From the NCBI RefSeq assembly GCF_019457515.1, contig NZ_CP080421.1:2852001-2916000 (forward strand): a stretch of DNA of 64,000 bases, read 5' to 3'. Shown piece after piece: positions 7,848 through 17,247 of this stretch. The position numbers and the translations under genes are program-made. This stretch comes from Shewanella mesophila (GTDB lineage Bacteria > Pseudomonadota > Gammaproteobacteria > Enterobacterales > Shewanellaceae). How positions within the stretch are numbered: position 1 is the stretch's first letter; the number at the start of each line of letters is the position of its first letter. The notes under the pieces were generated by a model. The model was not told the origin of the DNA, made no database searches, and saw only the letters and a program-made list of their open reading frames with translations.

Positions 7848-9632
7848 ATGCAAAGAAAAAGAACACCCTATAACAACAGAGATGAAAATTTTTTTTGGCG
7901 CAGTGGCGTTGCTTCTATCAACCTTGGTCATCAGACATTCGATAAATTACATAGAATAAATTTACCGATTGAAAACCCGAAAATTTCATCAGCAGGTTCT
8001 TGTTTTGCACAGCATGTTGGGCGTTGGCTTAATAAAGAAGGTTATTTATTTAATCAAAGCACAATTGAAACTAATCAAGTTTCAAGTTTTGCTTTCGGCA
8101 ACATATACACCCCGCGATGCTTTCTTCAGTGGTTTGATATTATTGATGAGAATAAAGGTTTTGATATTGCTTGCGCTATTAATAATGAAAACAACCGCTA
8201 CTATGACCTCTTAAGACCTAGTGTTTATCCCTCTGGTTTCAATACAAAAGATGAGTTAGTTAAGGCGAGAATGTTAGCCGCAAAAGAGATGTATCAAACC
8301 CTTAAAAATACAGACTTGCTTATTTTTACACTTGGTTTAACAGAGTCTTGGAAAGATCAAAACAATATTTTCTATCCTAGTTGTCCAGGTGTCATATCTG
8401 GACAATTTAACGAGGAAGCACATCAATTTCATAACTTTTCATATGATGAAATTTGCTCAGATTTAAAACAACTAGAATCACGGCTTACATCAATCAATTC
8501 GCACATCAAAGTTATACTAACCGTATCCCCTGTGCCACTGACGGCAACAATGACCAACAAGCACGTACTAGTCGCAAATCAACACTCTAAATCACTACTG
8601 CGCACTGCTGCCAGCTACATTTGTGATAACTATGACAATTTCGAATATTTCCCCTCCTTCGAACTCATTACCGTTTCTACAGATAGCGATTTTAGGTTTG
8701 AAACGAATCGAAGAACTGTTACTCCCGAGGCCGTAAACTATGTAATGGAACACTTTAGAATGGTGCTAGATAACACTAACAATATGACTTCAAACTCCAA
8801 TCAGAATAAGCTTTCAAATGTTAAGCACAGAACAGCAGATACTGAAGAAGTTGTATGCGACGAAGAACTCATCGAGTCCGCAGCCAAGCTGACAAAACAA
8901 TCACTAGACAATCCAAGATGCGATCTTACCCTATTTGGTGACAGCCATATGGGTAAATTATCAACAGCACTTGACAGAATGAATATTACACACTGTGGCG
9001 GTATGGTGATGAATGGCTCAGGTTTCTCTCAAAAGAAATTTGCGCTGTGTGACACCGAATACTTTGTTCCTCTAGAGAATGCCATATCGAGAAAGTTATG
9101 GTCAGTAATATTTAACAACTTAAATAGTCATGAACAAAAACGCCCCCCTCTAACTTCAACTATTATTACAAACTTAGGGCTACAAACTCATCAAAATATA
9201 TCTAGATTTACAACATGGATACAAAATTCTTACCCACAAGGAATAGCGGAAATAACACTTAAAGAGTTCGTTGATTACTTTAATGACGATCTCACAGAAC
9301 AGCTTTCCATCTTACTTAAGCTTCACGAAAATGGTCACAAAGTCATCGTGATATCAGATCCACCATTTAGTCAGTATTTTGAAGAATCTAAAAACATGAA
9401 AAATATCATTTATGCCTATTTTAATGCGATGGAATATATATGGACTGAATTTGGCGTTACCTTCTTCAATGCAGCACGAGCATTCGATGAAGAAGTAACA
9501 GATCCAGAAAATTATCTATCGACTATAGAATACGCAGACCAGCAACAAGATTGGATTCACGGTAATGACAAATATTATTCTTGGCTAGCAAAAAAACTGT
9601 TAACGCTCATAAACCAGTCGAACAAAGCGTAA
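7848..9632 (+). CDS. GSCFA-domain protein with a second SGNH-hydrolase domain
   Basis: This 594-aa cytoplasmic-looking protein (no signal peptide or membrane segment seen) has two hydrolase-like halves. The first (about 30-330) is a GSCFA domain: SAGSCFAQ with Ser51, FTLGLTESWKD, and TVSPVPLTAT. The second (about 358-590) looks like an SGNH/GDSL fold: LFGDSHMGK with Ser366, and QDWIHGN giving the block-V Asp568/His571 pair. GSCFA proteins are of unknown function and often sit in polysaccharide or glycosylation loci, so a role in modifying a flagellar or surface glycan is an inference. It lies between flgO and flgT, which are normally neighbours, and is more AT-rich than they are, suggesting insertion. 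Confidence 0.8.
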   Translation: MQRKRTPYNNRDENFFWRSGVASINLGHQTFDKLHRINLPIENPKISSAGSCFAQHVGRWLNKEGYLFNQSTIETNQVSSFAFGNIYTPRCFLQWFDIIDENKGFDIACAINNENNRYYDLLRPSVYPSGFNTKDELVKARMLAAKEMYQTLKNTDLLIFTLGLTESWKDQNNIFYPSCPGVISGQFNEEAHQFHNFSYDEICSDLKQLESRLTSINSHIKVILTVSPVPLTATMTNKHVLVANQHSKSLLRTAASYICDNYDNFEYFPSFELITVSTDSDFRFETNRRTVTPEAVNYVMEHFRMVLDNTNNMTSNSNQNKLSNVKHRTADTEEVVCDEELIESAAKLTKQSLDNPRCDLTLFGDSHMGKLSTALDRMNITHCGGMVMNGSGFSQKKFALCDTEYFVPLENAISRKLWSVIFNNLNSHEQKRPPLTSTIITNLGLQTHQNISRFTTWIQNSYPQGIAEITLKEFVDYFNDDLTEQLSILLKLHENGHKVIVISDPPFSQYFEESKNMKNIIYAYFNAMEYIWTEFGVTFFNAARAFDEEVTDPENYLSTIEYADQQQDWIHGNDKYYSWLAKKLLTLINQSNKA

Positions 9633-9690
9633 ACACTATTCAGTAAGAGGTAACGTCAGAGTATCTGTCATTACACTAATTGAGTTCACT

Positions 9691-9706
9691 AGGCACATTT
9701 ATTGCT
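9691..9706 (+). promoter_or_regulatory. Sigma-54 promoter of flgT
   Basis: AGGCAC-ATTTA-TTGCT matches the RpoN -24/-12 consensus with the correct GG-N10-GC spacing. It is 108 bases upstream of the flgT ATG and downstream of the inserted GSCFA gene, so flgT has its own promoter and does not depend on read-through. Confidence 0.75.
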
Positions 9707-9813
9707 TATTCACTGTAATAACAGAGTTTAGGTTCAATTATCGGCATTAAATAGTCATCATTTTGGCACTACCGGTAGAGCTTAAGGCAAGAGTATCAAC
9801 CAGAGAACGAGTA

Positions 9814-10971
9814 ATGAAAAAAATTAATTTATTGATTTTCCTTGTTTCCTTAATCCATTTAAATGCTTTCGCACAATGGATAGAAACGTCTGGAGAAGCA
9901 AAAATTATCAATGGCAATGTTACTCAAGCTAGAGAAGATGCCATACAGCAAGCGCTAAGTTATGTAACACTTAAGTCTGGAGGCAACTTTAGCAGTGAGC
10001 AACAAGTACAAAATGGCCTGCTGGCTAAAGATAACTTTACAATCACGCAATTGACACATGCGTCACAGGTCGAGCTATTGAGTGAGCAAATCGATCAACA
10101 AATACTTACAGTCAATCTTCGTGTCGATGTGTTAAATACCTCAGAACAGCAGTGTCAAACTGAAAACCTAAAAGCAGCAATATTAGTTACTCAGGCACAA
10201 ATTAACGACAGAGCTCAATTAAGATACGGCAACATTGGTAACTTTCAAAAAGAACTTTCTCAGCGACTGGGAAATATTATACGTCAGCACGGCAAAGCCA
10301 GTTTCCCAAATATCCATGCGGATGAGCGCTTAGACATAACCCAGTCATTAGTTGATATACGCGGTTATCGCCTGCCGAGCTGGTTAAGTGAAATCACCGA
10401 TAGCCAATATGTACTATTACCCGAAATCATAGACATCTCAACCAGCCCAGCGGCAAGCAGCTTACTCGGTTTATGGGATAGCTCACCAGAAAGGCAGTTT
10501 CAAATTCGCTTGTCTCTCTACCATGGCATTAGTGGAGAGCAAATTTGGAGTGAATCCTATAACTCACCTGCTCAATGGGAATTTGAAAAACAAGAAACTG
10601 TATCATCCCAAAGTAATCGCTTTTGGGATTCAAGCTATGGCAAGAATATTGACACTGTGTTAACTCAAGCAAGTGTAGATATCGATAAAGTGCTCAGTTG
10701 TCGGCCTCTACTTGGACAGATAGTCTCCCGGCAGCACAATCGAGTCATTATTAATCTCGGCCGTAACAATGGCATAAAAGTAGGTGATAGTTTCCAGTTG
10801 GTACTCCAACAAAACATGCCAGATAGACTTGAGAACATGCGAGCGGTGGCAAGTAAAAGCAGCGCAACAATCACCATAGACCAAGTCACACAAGAGAGTG
10901 CAACAGCAATACTCGAAGGTGCCAATGCAGCGCTGAATATTCAAATTAATGATATCGCGATAAAAATATAG
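9814..10971 (+). CDS. flgT: Flagellar H-ring protein FlgT
   Basis: FlgT is a periplasmic ring protein needed for H-ring and stator (T-ring) assembly in polar flagella of Vibrio and Shewanella. ATG 9814 starts a Sec signal (MKKINLLIFLVSLIHLNAFA); a TTG 51 bases upstream would spoil it. The mature 365-residue part opens with WIETSGEAKIINGNVTQARE, the FlgT N-terminal domain. The middle domain follows, then a C-terminal FlgT_C-like beta domain (GQIVSRQHNRVIINLGRNNGIKVGDSF). Total is 385 aa, the usual size. Confidence 0.95.
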   Translation: MKKINLLIFLVSLIHLNAFAQWIETSGEAKIINGNVTQAREDAIQQALSYVTLKSGGNFSSEQQVQNGLLAKDNFTITQLTHASQVELLSEQIDQQILTVNLRVDVLNTSEQQCQTENLKAAILVTQAQINDRAQLRYGNIGNFQKELSQRLGNIIRQHGKASFPNIHADERLDITQSLVDIRGYRLPSWLSEITDSQYVLLPEIIDISTSPAASSLLGLWDSSPERQFQIRLSLYHGISGEQIWSESYNSPAQWEFEKQETVSSQSNRFWDSSYGKNIDTVLTQASVDIDKVLSCRPLLGQIVSRQHNRVIINLGRNNGIKVGDSFQLVLQQNMPDRLENMRAVASKSSATITIDQVTQESATAILEGANAALNIQINDIAIKI

Positions 10972-11048
10972 ACGGATTTAGAACACTATTTAAGCAACTA
11001 AATCTAAAGCCTTTTCATCGAGATGAAAAACAGTATAATCACTGACGT

Positions 11049-11124
11049 CTCCCTATAGCTCAACAGGATAGAGCAGTCGCCTCCTAAGCGATCGATCGGG
11101 GTTCGAGTCCCTGTGGGGAGACCA
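11049..11124 (+). tRNA. tRNA-Arg (anticodon CCU)
   Basis: A full cloverleaf can be drawn over 76 bases. The acceptor is CTCCCTA with TGGGGAG (one G-U), the D stem GCTC/GAGC, and the anticodon stem TCGC/GCGA around loop CTCCTAA (anticodon CCT at its centre). The T arm is CGGGG-TTCGAGT-CCCTG, and the 3' end A-CCA is encoded. It reads AGG codons. It marks the border between the flagellar genes and the sugar-modification locus; no integrase or duplicated 3' end was found in the window. Confidence 0.95.
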
Positions 11125-11173
11125 GTTAGTGAATTTATCTTTTACATTGAAGTAAAACTTCTAGGATAGCGTC

Positions 11174-11879
11174 ATGACTGAGCTTTTTGCTGAAAACCTT
11201 AATATCATCAACCAGCGTTGGCCCGATATCGCCTCAAGCCTCCAAGAAGTTTCTTTCGATCATCTCAACGCAACATTCGTCACCAGCCAAAACCAAACCA
11301 TTAGCGTTAACGGCATTCAGCTCTGTAGTCGTCATGATAGACCCAGATCCAAACCATTATTGAGCAACGCCCCAAAGACTGCAGATAAGTCACTGTATAC
11401 GGTATTGTCATAGGCGATGTACCGATACTATTATCGCGCCCCCAAAAATGCACCGTTATCGATATTTGTCCATTAAGCTTACCTTTGTTAGCCTTGGTTA
11501 TATCGTATACAGACCAAAATGAATGGTTAATTGACAACCATGTAGACATCCGATTAGCGCTAAAATTAAAGGTACCCAATATAGAAAGTGTATTGCATGA
11601 CAACCCAAGCAATTGATACGTTAGTAACACAACTTATAAGAGCAGCCCATGAGTTACTGATTGGAAAGAAGCTGAAGGCTCATCACAACTACGACAATGT
11701 TTAATTCAGCTAGAGTTGTTGTTGCCGTAACTAAGCCATCAACAATCGATTTTAAACATGCTGCCTAGCATGCTCAATGCTCAATGCTCAATGCTCAACA
11801 GAAACATGATTGGCAGGGACTTACAGACTATCTAGAATATAAGTTATCTCAAATTAAAAAAGCGAACAATAGGAACATT
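11174..11879 (+). pseudogene. Decayed maf-type (DUF115) flagellin glycosyltransferase
   Basis: Reading frames can be stitched into a Maf-like protein. ATG 11174 gives MTELFAENLNIINQRWPDIA through SVNGIQLCSRHDR, the normal N-terminus of these proteins. After a +1 shift near 11340 it continues as TQIQTIIEQRPKD, a stop, then VTVYGIVIGDVPILLSRP and on to VPNIESVLHDNPSN before more stops near 11611 and 11652. A tail resembling the C-terminal end of Maf (HDWQGLTDYLEYKLSQIKKA, 11805-11864) appears in a third frame. The central glycosyltransferase core is missing, so this is an internally deleted, frameshifted relic. An intact, divergent Maf lies at 17248. Confidence 0.7.
11771..11798 (+). repeat. 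Four tandem copies of TGCTCAA
   Basis: Four perfect copies of the heptamer TGCTCAA run head to tail inside the maf relic, 82 bases before the methylase ATG. Because seven is not a multiple of three, a change in copy number shifts the reading frame entering the downstream open frame (ATG 11784 lies inside the array). This could be a slippage scar from the decay of maf. Confidence 0.85.
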
Positions 11880-12500
11880 ATGAAATTCAAAACTGAACAA
11901 GAAGCATTTTGGGCTGGAGAGTTTGGCAATAACTACATTGAGCGTAATAAGAGTGATACCATAGTCGCCGCCAATATCTCTATGCTGTCAGCAATTCTAA
12001 AACGCACCCGAAATGTGCAAAAAATAATCGAGTTTGGCTCTAATATTGGTTTAAATCTTGAAGCGTTAAAGGTATTAGTTCCAAACGCTGCTCTATCAGC
12101 TATTGAAATCAATGACAACGCTGTTAAGAAATTGGCCAGATTTAGTGATTTAACCGTACACCATACTTCTATTTTAGAGTTTATTCCTAAAGAGCAGCAT
12201 GACTTAGCCTTAATAAAGGGGGTTCTGATCCACATAAATCCTGATGAACTAGATCATGTTTATCAATTACTTTATCAATCTAGCAGTCGTTATATTTGCT
12301 TGTCTGAATACTATAACCCAACCCCTGTTGAAGTTAATTACCGTGGCCATCAGTCTCGATTGTTTAAGCGTGATTTTGCCGGTGAAATGTTAGATAAATT
12401 CCCTGATCTAAAATTGGTTGATTACGGCTTTGTTTATCACAGAGACAATCGTTTTCCGCAAGATGATATGACTTGGTTTTTATTAGAAAAAATATCGTAA
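11880..12500 (+). CDS. Pseudaminic-acid-associated SAM methyltransferase
   Basis: This 206-aa class I methyltransferase resembles the methylases found with pseudaminic/nonulosonic acid genes. The start MKFKTEQEAFWAGEFGNNYI is typical, and AGGA at 11871 fixes the ATG at 11880 although the frame is open back to 11784. The SAM site is IIEFGSNIGLNLEALK (about 56-71); the acidic AIEINDNAV follows, then GVLIHINPDELDHVYQLLY. It probably methylates the sugar or its precursor before transfer to flagellin; the substrate is inferred. It follows the maf relic and converges on the GT2 gene. Confidence 0.82.
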   Translation: MKFKTEQEAFWAGEFGNNYIERNKSDTIVAANISMLSAILKRTRNVQKIIEFGSNIGLNLEALKVLVPNAALSAIEINDNAVKKLARFSDLTVHHTSILEFIPKEQHDLALIKGVLIHINPDELDHVYQLLYQSSSRYICLSEYYNPTPVEVNYRGHQSRLFKRDFAGEMLDKFPDLKLVDYGFVYHRDNRFPQDDMTWFLLEKIS

Positions 12501-12536
12501 AAACATCAAGGCGTCACGAACAGCTGGCGCCTTAAA

Positions 12537-13211
12537 CTATGTTGACTGATGTCGCTTTACAAATGACAACGTTGTAAGCAAGCTTTTAAAAATACGTTGA
12601 TTTACAGAAAAGCCGGTGCCAAATCTTGGCTTATCAGCTCTATACCTAATTTCTACATCAAGAGTTTTATAACATTTACCTTGAAGTATTATCCACGTCA
12701 TCAACTCAGTGCCTATCGAGTCATAAGTTTCAAATGCCCCATACTTAGCGAACATCGATAATCGGTAAAGACGTAAACCACACAGTGGATCTTTTACCGA
12801 AAACTTTGCATTAAAATACAGACCGAAGAGCCATTCAGACCATCTTGCAGCTCGTGTTCGTTGACCAATAATCAGATCATCAGTATTCTGCGCCAGCTCT
12901 ATCATCGCTTTGACAGATTTAGGGTGGTGTTGACCATCAGCATCCACAGTAACCACATATTGATAGCAACCTTGGTTAAGCGCCTGTATAAAGCCCTGTT
13001 CTATGGCGTTAGCATACCCTTGATTAGTGGTCAAAGTAACCACTGTCGCTCCAGCGGTCTCAGCTTCTTTGGCCGTATTGTCACCAGATCCATCGTCTAC
13101 CACAATAATATTCACACCAGGCATATAATCATTGAGTTCTGCAATAACTGAACCGATTGAAGTCGCTTCGTTGTATGCAGGAATAATTACCGCTACTTTA
13201 GATAATTCCAC
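12537..13211 (-). CDS. Family 2 glycosyltransferase
   Basis: A 224-aa GT-A fold glycosyltransferase of the dolichyl-phosphate-mannose/undecaprenyl type. It has VAVIIPAYNEATSIGSVI at the N-terminus, the nucleotide-binding VVDDGSGDNT, and the metal-binding VTVDADGQHHP (DxD-like). There are no C-terminal membrane helices, so it is soluble or peripheral. Its start overlaps the end of the upstream synthase gene by 19 bases, showing tight coupling. It is last in the leftward pseB-to-GT2 operon. Donor and acceptor cannot be read from the sequence; transfer of or onto the nonulosonate glycan is an inference. Confidence 0.85.
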   Translation of the reverse strand: MELSKVAVIIPAYNEATSIGSVIAELNDYMPGVNIIVVDDGSGDNTAKEAETAGATVVTLTTNQGYANAIEQGFIQALNQGCYQYVVTVDADGQHHPKSVKAMIELAQNTDDLIIGQRTRAARWSEWLFGLYFNAKFSVKDPLCGLRLYRLSMFAKYGAFETYDSIGTELMTWIILQGKCYKTLDVEIRYRADKPRFGTGFSVNQRIFKSLLTTLSFVKRHQST

Positions 13212-14281
13212 TTTATATGTGCCCCTGCGGGTAATGCCTGAATGAGTTTTTTACCAATCACAAGGTTAACTTCATATGGCGCTAATGCGTCTTTTGGGCA
13301 AGGTCTTAAAAATTCTACATCCTGCGCAGCTATAGTATGTCCTTGCTTAAGCGAATGCTTTAATCGAATTGAACGGCGCTGCAGCACCACTGTTTCACGT
13401 TCATTATCTTCAACTTTTTTAATCCCATTGCCTAGGGCTAAATGTAACTCTTGTGATACATCTACCATCGTACGCCATGCGCTTGGGTTCATGGCAAACT
13501 TATGATCAGGACCTTCTAGATCATTATTGTCAGTAAAGTGTTTTTCAATAACATTGGCACCCAATGCAATTGCTCCTAACACCGTAGCGTGTCCAGGAGT
13601 GTGATCGCTTAATCCCAAAATCGCATCAGGATACATGGCTCCTAGAGTCTTAAGTACATTGAGATTAATATACTTAAAATTCTCTATTGAGGCGGTGTAG
13701 TTGGTGTTGCACTGCATTATGGCAAGTTGGCCTTGGTGTAATAGTACCGCGTCGACAGCTGCAACCACTTCATCCATAGAAGACGCCCCGCATGCGAGTA
13801 ACATAGGCTTATTTTTCTTGGCCATGTATTCGATGATTTCCAACCAGGTAATATCACCAGATCCGACTTTATAACAAGAGACATACTGATCGATATAGTC
13901 AACCAAATCTAACGAGTAAGGGCTCGTGAAGAAATCTACACCTGCATCTTGACATGCTGCCACCAACTCCGCAGTCCAATCAGTAGAAATTGAGGCATCT
14001 TTATACACTTCATAGACTGACTTCTTCCATTTAGCTTGATGAGAGGACTGCCCGTTAAGTGCTTCAAAGCCCACCTTACTAACAATAGTGTCAGCTTTGA
14101 AATGTTGAAACTTAGCGGCATCAGCACCAGCTTCTGCTGCGAGATAAATCAACTCTTTTGCACGCTGCAAATCACCGTTATGGTTAGCCCCGATATCGGC
14201 AATAAAATAAGGAGAAGATTCACGAGTAATAACTCGCTTTCCGATTTCAATCACACTTGATATCTGACGTTTTATACTCAT
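13193..14281 (-). CDS. NeuB-family nonulosonic acid synthase
   Basis: The enzyme condenses a six-carbon amino sugar with phosphoenolpyruvate to give a nine-carbon sialic-acid-like sugar. The 362-aa protein has the NeuB barrel (about 20-285: FIADIGANHNGDLQRAKELI, GADAAKFQHFKADTI, YKVGSGDITWLEII, GLSDHTPGHATVLGAIALGA, VIEKHFT) and a C-terminal SAF/antifreeze-like domain (about 300-362: RRSIRLKHSLKQGHTIAAQDVE). It could be PseI, LegI or NeuB; the sequence alone does not decide. It overlaps the reductase gene upstream by 35 bases and the GT2 gene downstream. Confidence 0.9.
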   Translation of the reverse strand: MSIKRQISSVIEIGKRVITRESSPYFIADIGANHNGDLQRAKELIYLAAEAGADAAKFQHFKADTIVSKVGFEALNGQSSHQAKWKKSVYEVYKDASISTDWTAELVAACQDAGVDFFTSPYSLDLVDYIDQYVSCYKVGSGDITWLEIIEYMAKKNKPMLLACGASSMDEVVAAVDAVLLHQGQLAIMQCNTNYTASIENFKYINLNVLKTLGAMYPDAILGLSDHTPGHATVLGAIALGANVIEKHFTDNNDLEGPDHKFAMNPSAWRTMVDVSQELHLALGNGIKKVEDNERETVVLQRRSIRLKHSLKQGHTIAAQDVEFLRPCPKDALAPYEVNLVIGKKLIQALPAGAHIKWNYLK

Positions 14282-15140
14282 CTGCTATTTCTCTAATTTC
14301 ATCGTTTAAATTTGGCAATATATAATTATAGGCCTTTTCAAAAGCATTAACATCCATTCTCATATCTTTAGGCCTAACTGTAAGCTGAGGCAAGCTATCT
14401 ATAGATATGCTTTCATATTTAAAATCTTTAATACCTAACCATCTAAAAAAATTGATAACTATAGCTTCTTTACTTGTGCCTTCTTTCGAGCCTACATTAT
14501 ATGTTCCAGGAATCTTTTTCTGTAAACACACTAAAATTACATTACATAATCTCTTTATCGATAATGGTGAGATAAAAACATCATTAAAAAGTTTAATATC
14601 GCTACCTGAAAGATATCTTGCATACATACTATCGGTTAAACTTGGCGTTGAGCTAACATGTGAACGCCCTAAAAAATTAGTTCTTAAAATAACAGACTGT
14701 TTAATAGGAAGTGATTTTTCCGCACAATATTTTGTTATTGCATAGTTATTTAGCATAACAATATTACTTTCTTTCGAATCACCCTCTTCATCATAAAAAT
14801 GATCAGTAGAGATATGAATTATAAATACAGGTTTTTTAGAAAACCTCACAGCATACAAAGATAAATTTTCAGCAATTTTACAATTAACTCTATATGCTAA
14901 ATTTAAATTTCTTTGACATGCTTCCACATCAGTTATAGCAGCCAAATTAACAATATAATCCGGTTCTAACTCCGCCAAAAAAACCAATGCGTCTGCAGTG
15001 TTGCTAATATCCAATTGAATATCAGCATTAGCTGATTGTCGGCTCAATCCGTAAACATCATATTGATAAAATGATTTAAGATAAGCAGACAAAGCACTAC
15101 CTAGCAACCCTGTACTACCGATTAATAATACCTTTTCCAC
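14247..15140 (-). CDS. RmlD-like NAD(P)-dependent sugar reductase
   Basis: A 297-aa extended short-chain dehydrogenase of the dTDP-4-dehydrorhamnose reductase type. It has a Rossmann motif LLIGSTGLLGSALSAYL (about 5-21), a binding segment YIVNLAAITDVEACQRN, ISTDHFYDEEG, and the catalytic Tyr-x3-Lys in YAITK. The gene is clearly more AT-rich than the flagellar genes, which points to horizontal acquisition. It starts right after the CMP-sugar synthetase stop (no gap) and overlaps the synthase. It probably reduces or epimerises a nucleotide or free sugar in the nonulosonate route; the exact substrate is unknown. Such a gene is not part of the standard pseudaminic pathway. Confidence 0.8.
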   Translation of the reverse strand: MEKVLLIGSTGLLGSALSAYLKSFYQYDVYGLSRQSANADIQLDISNTADALVFLAELEPDYIVNLAAITDVEACQRNLNLAYRVNCKIAENLSLYAVRFSKKPVFIIHISTDHFYDEEGDSKESNIVMLNNYAITKYCAEKSLPIKQSVILRTNFLGRSHVSSTPSLTDSMYARYLSGSDIKLFNDVFISPLSIKRLCNVILVCLQKKIPGTYNVGSKEGTSKEAIVINFFRWLGIKDFKYESISIDSLPQLTVRPKDMRMDVNAFEKAYNYILPNLNDEIREIADEYKTSDIKCD

Positions 15141-15827
15141 TTAATTAACCATATAGCTATATTTAAGCTCAGCAAGCGCCCAGTCAACTTCGCTATCTAT
15201 GTCCTGAGTCCGGCTTTCATCTAGCTCCAGTGGCAAACACTTATCGGTAATTAACCTTTTGCTTTGTAAAACAACATCTGGTTTAAATAGGTATAACTGA
15301 CCAGCATCTGAATAGTTTTTAGGCAAATCTTGGGATCGTGTATTATAAAACTCAGGATGATTGGATTGAAGATATCCATCCTTACAAGATAACGAACGTT
15401 GAATTGGATTAGAATAAGCAACACAAGTAACAATACTAGTAGCACTAGGGTTTGTATTTAGTGCAGTAAGCGCATCTCTAATTAAATCACTGGTTACAAA
15501 TACCGATGTTGGATAGACACAGTATACGTAATCATATTTTTCTTCTAATTGTGTAATAACCTCTTCAACGACATCAAAAGTAGTTGCAAAATCATCCGCA
15601 TTTTGAGCACTTCTCATGAAGGGGACATCTGCGCCAAACTTCTTGGCGGCACAAGCTATCTCTTTATCATCTGTAGAAACAACTAATCTATTTACCACAC
15701 CAGACTCCAAAATAGCCTTAATAGGATAAGCAATAATTTCTTGCCCTAAAAACGGCTTAATATTCTTTCGTTTTATTCGTTTGCTACCTCCTCTTGCAGG
15801 AATAATAGCGAGTACCTTAGGTTTCAT
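15141..15827 (-). CDS. CMP-nonulosonic acid cytidylyltransferase (NeuA/PseF type)
   Basis: The enzyme activates the nine-carbon sugar with CTP. The 228-aa protein begins MKPKVLAIIPARGGSKRIKR, whose ARGGSKR loop binds CTP. It continues with NIKPFLGQEIIAYPIKAILE, VSTDDKEIA and VYCVYPTSVFVTSDLI. I choose ATG 15827 because AAGGA lies ten bases upstream; a TTG six bases earlier is less likely. Whether the substrate is pseudaminic, legionaminic or another acid cannot be told. It lies between pseB and the reductase in one operon. Confidence 0.9.
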   Translation of the reverse strand: MKPKVLAIIPARGGSKRIKRKNIKPFLGQEIIAYPIKAILESGVVNRLVVSTDDKEIACAAKKFGADVPFMRSAQNADDFATTFDVVEEVITQLEEKYDYVYCVYPTSVFVTSDLIRDALTALNTNPSATSIVTCVAYSNPIQRSLSCKDGYLQSNHPEFYNTRSQDLPKNYSDAGQLYLFKPDVVLQSKRLITDKCLPLELDESRTQDIDSEVDWALAELKYSYMVN

Positions 15828-15862
15828 AAGCAAATCCTTATAAATCTAAAAACGAACTAAAA

Positions 15863-16912
<1,050 letters not shown>

Positions 16913-17117
16913 TCAAAGTTACCACACTAAGAAATTTAACGTCATAATGCAAAATACGCACCAAATGTAAAAAAGTCGAGCCGCAGAACAAAAAACATCG
17001 CCGAAGCAATATTGGGACGATAAGCGGTCTATTGTATATGTCGTAAACGACGATATCCTCTAAGTTTTTGCTAACCTAATGACTATATAGCAATATAGTC
17101 ATAATCATCGATATTGA

Positions 17118-17175
17118 TGGCACATTTTTAGCTATGCTATGCAATAACGATCAATTTGCAGGCACATCAAACGCT
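17118..17175 (+). promoter_or_regulatory. Two sigma-54-like promoters ahead of maf
   Basis: TGGCAC-ATTTT-TAGCT at 17118-17133 and AGGCAC-ATCAA-ACGCT at 17160-17175 both keep the GG-N10-GC spacing of RpoN promoters. They lie 115 and 73 bases upstream of the maf ATG. The first has the better -24 element. Either would tie Maf expression to the flagellar cascade. They also lie in the otherwise unremarkable, AT-rich 380-base gap between divergent pseB and maf. Confidence 0.5.
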
Positions 17176-17247
17176 ACTAATGGCTAAAATGCCAAAATCT
17201 TGACGCCAAATGAAAGTGCCAATAGCCACAAAGGAAAACATATACCT

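Noticed and set aside
11049..11124. tRNA-Arg as an attachment site for an integrated element
   Set aside because: No integrase gene and no second copy of the tRNA 3' end seen in the window.
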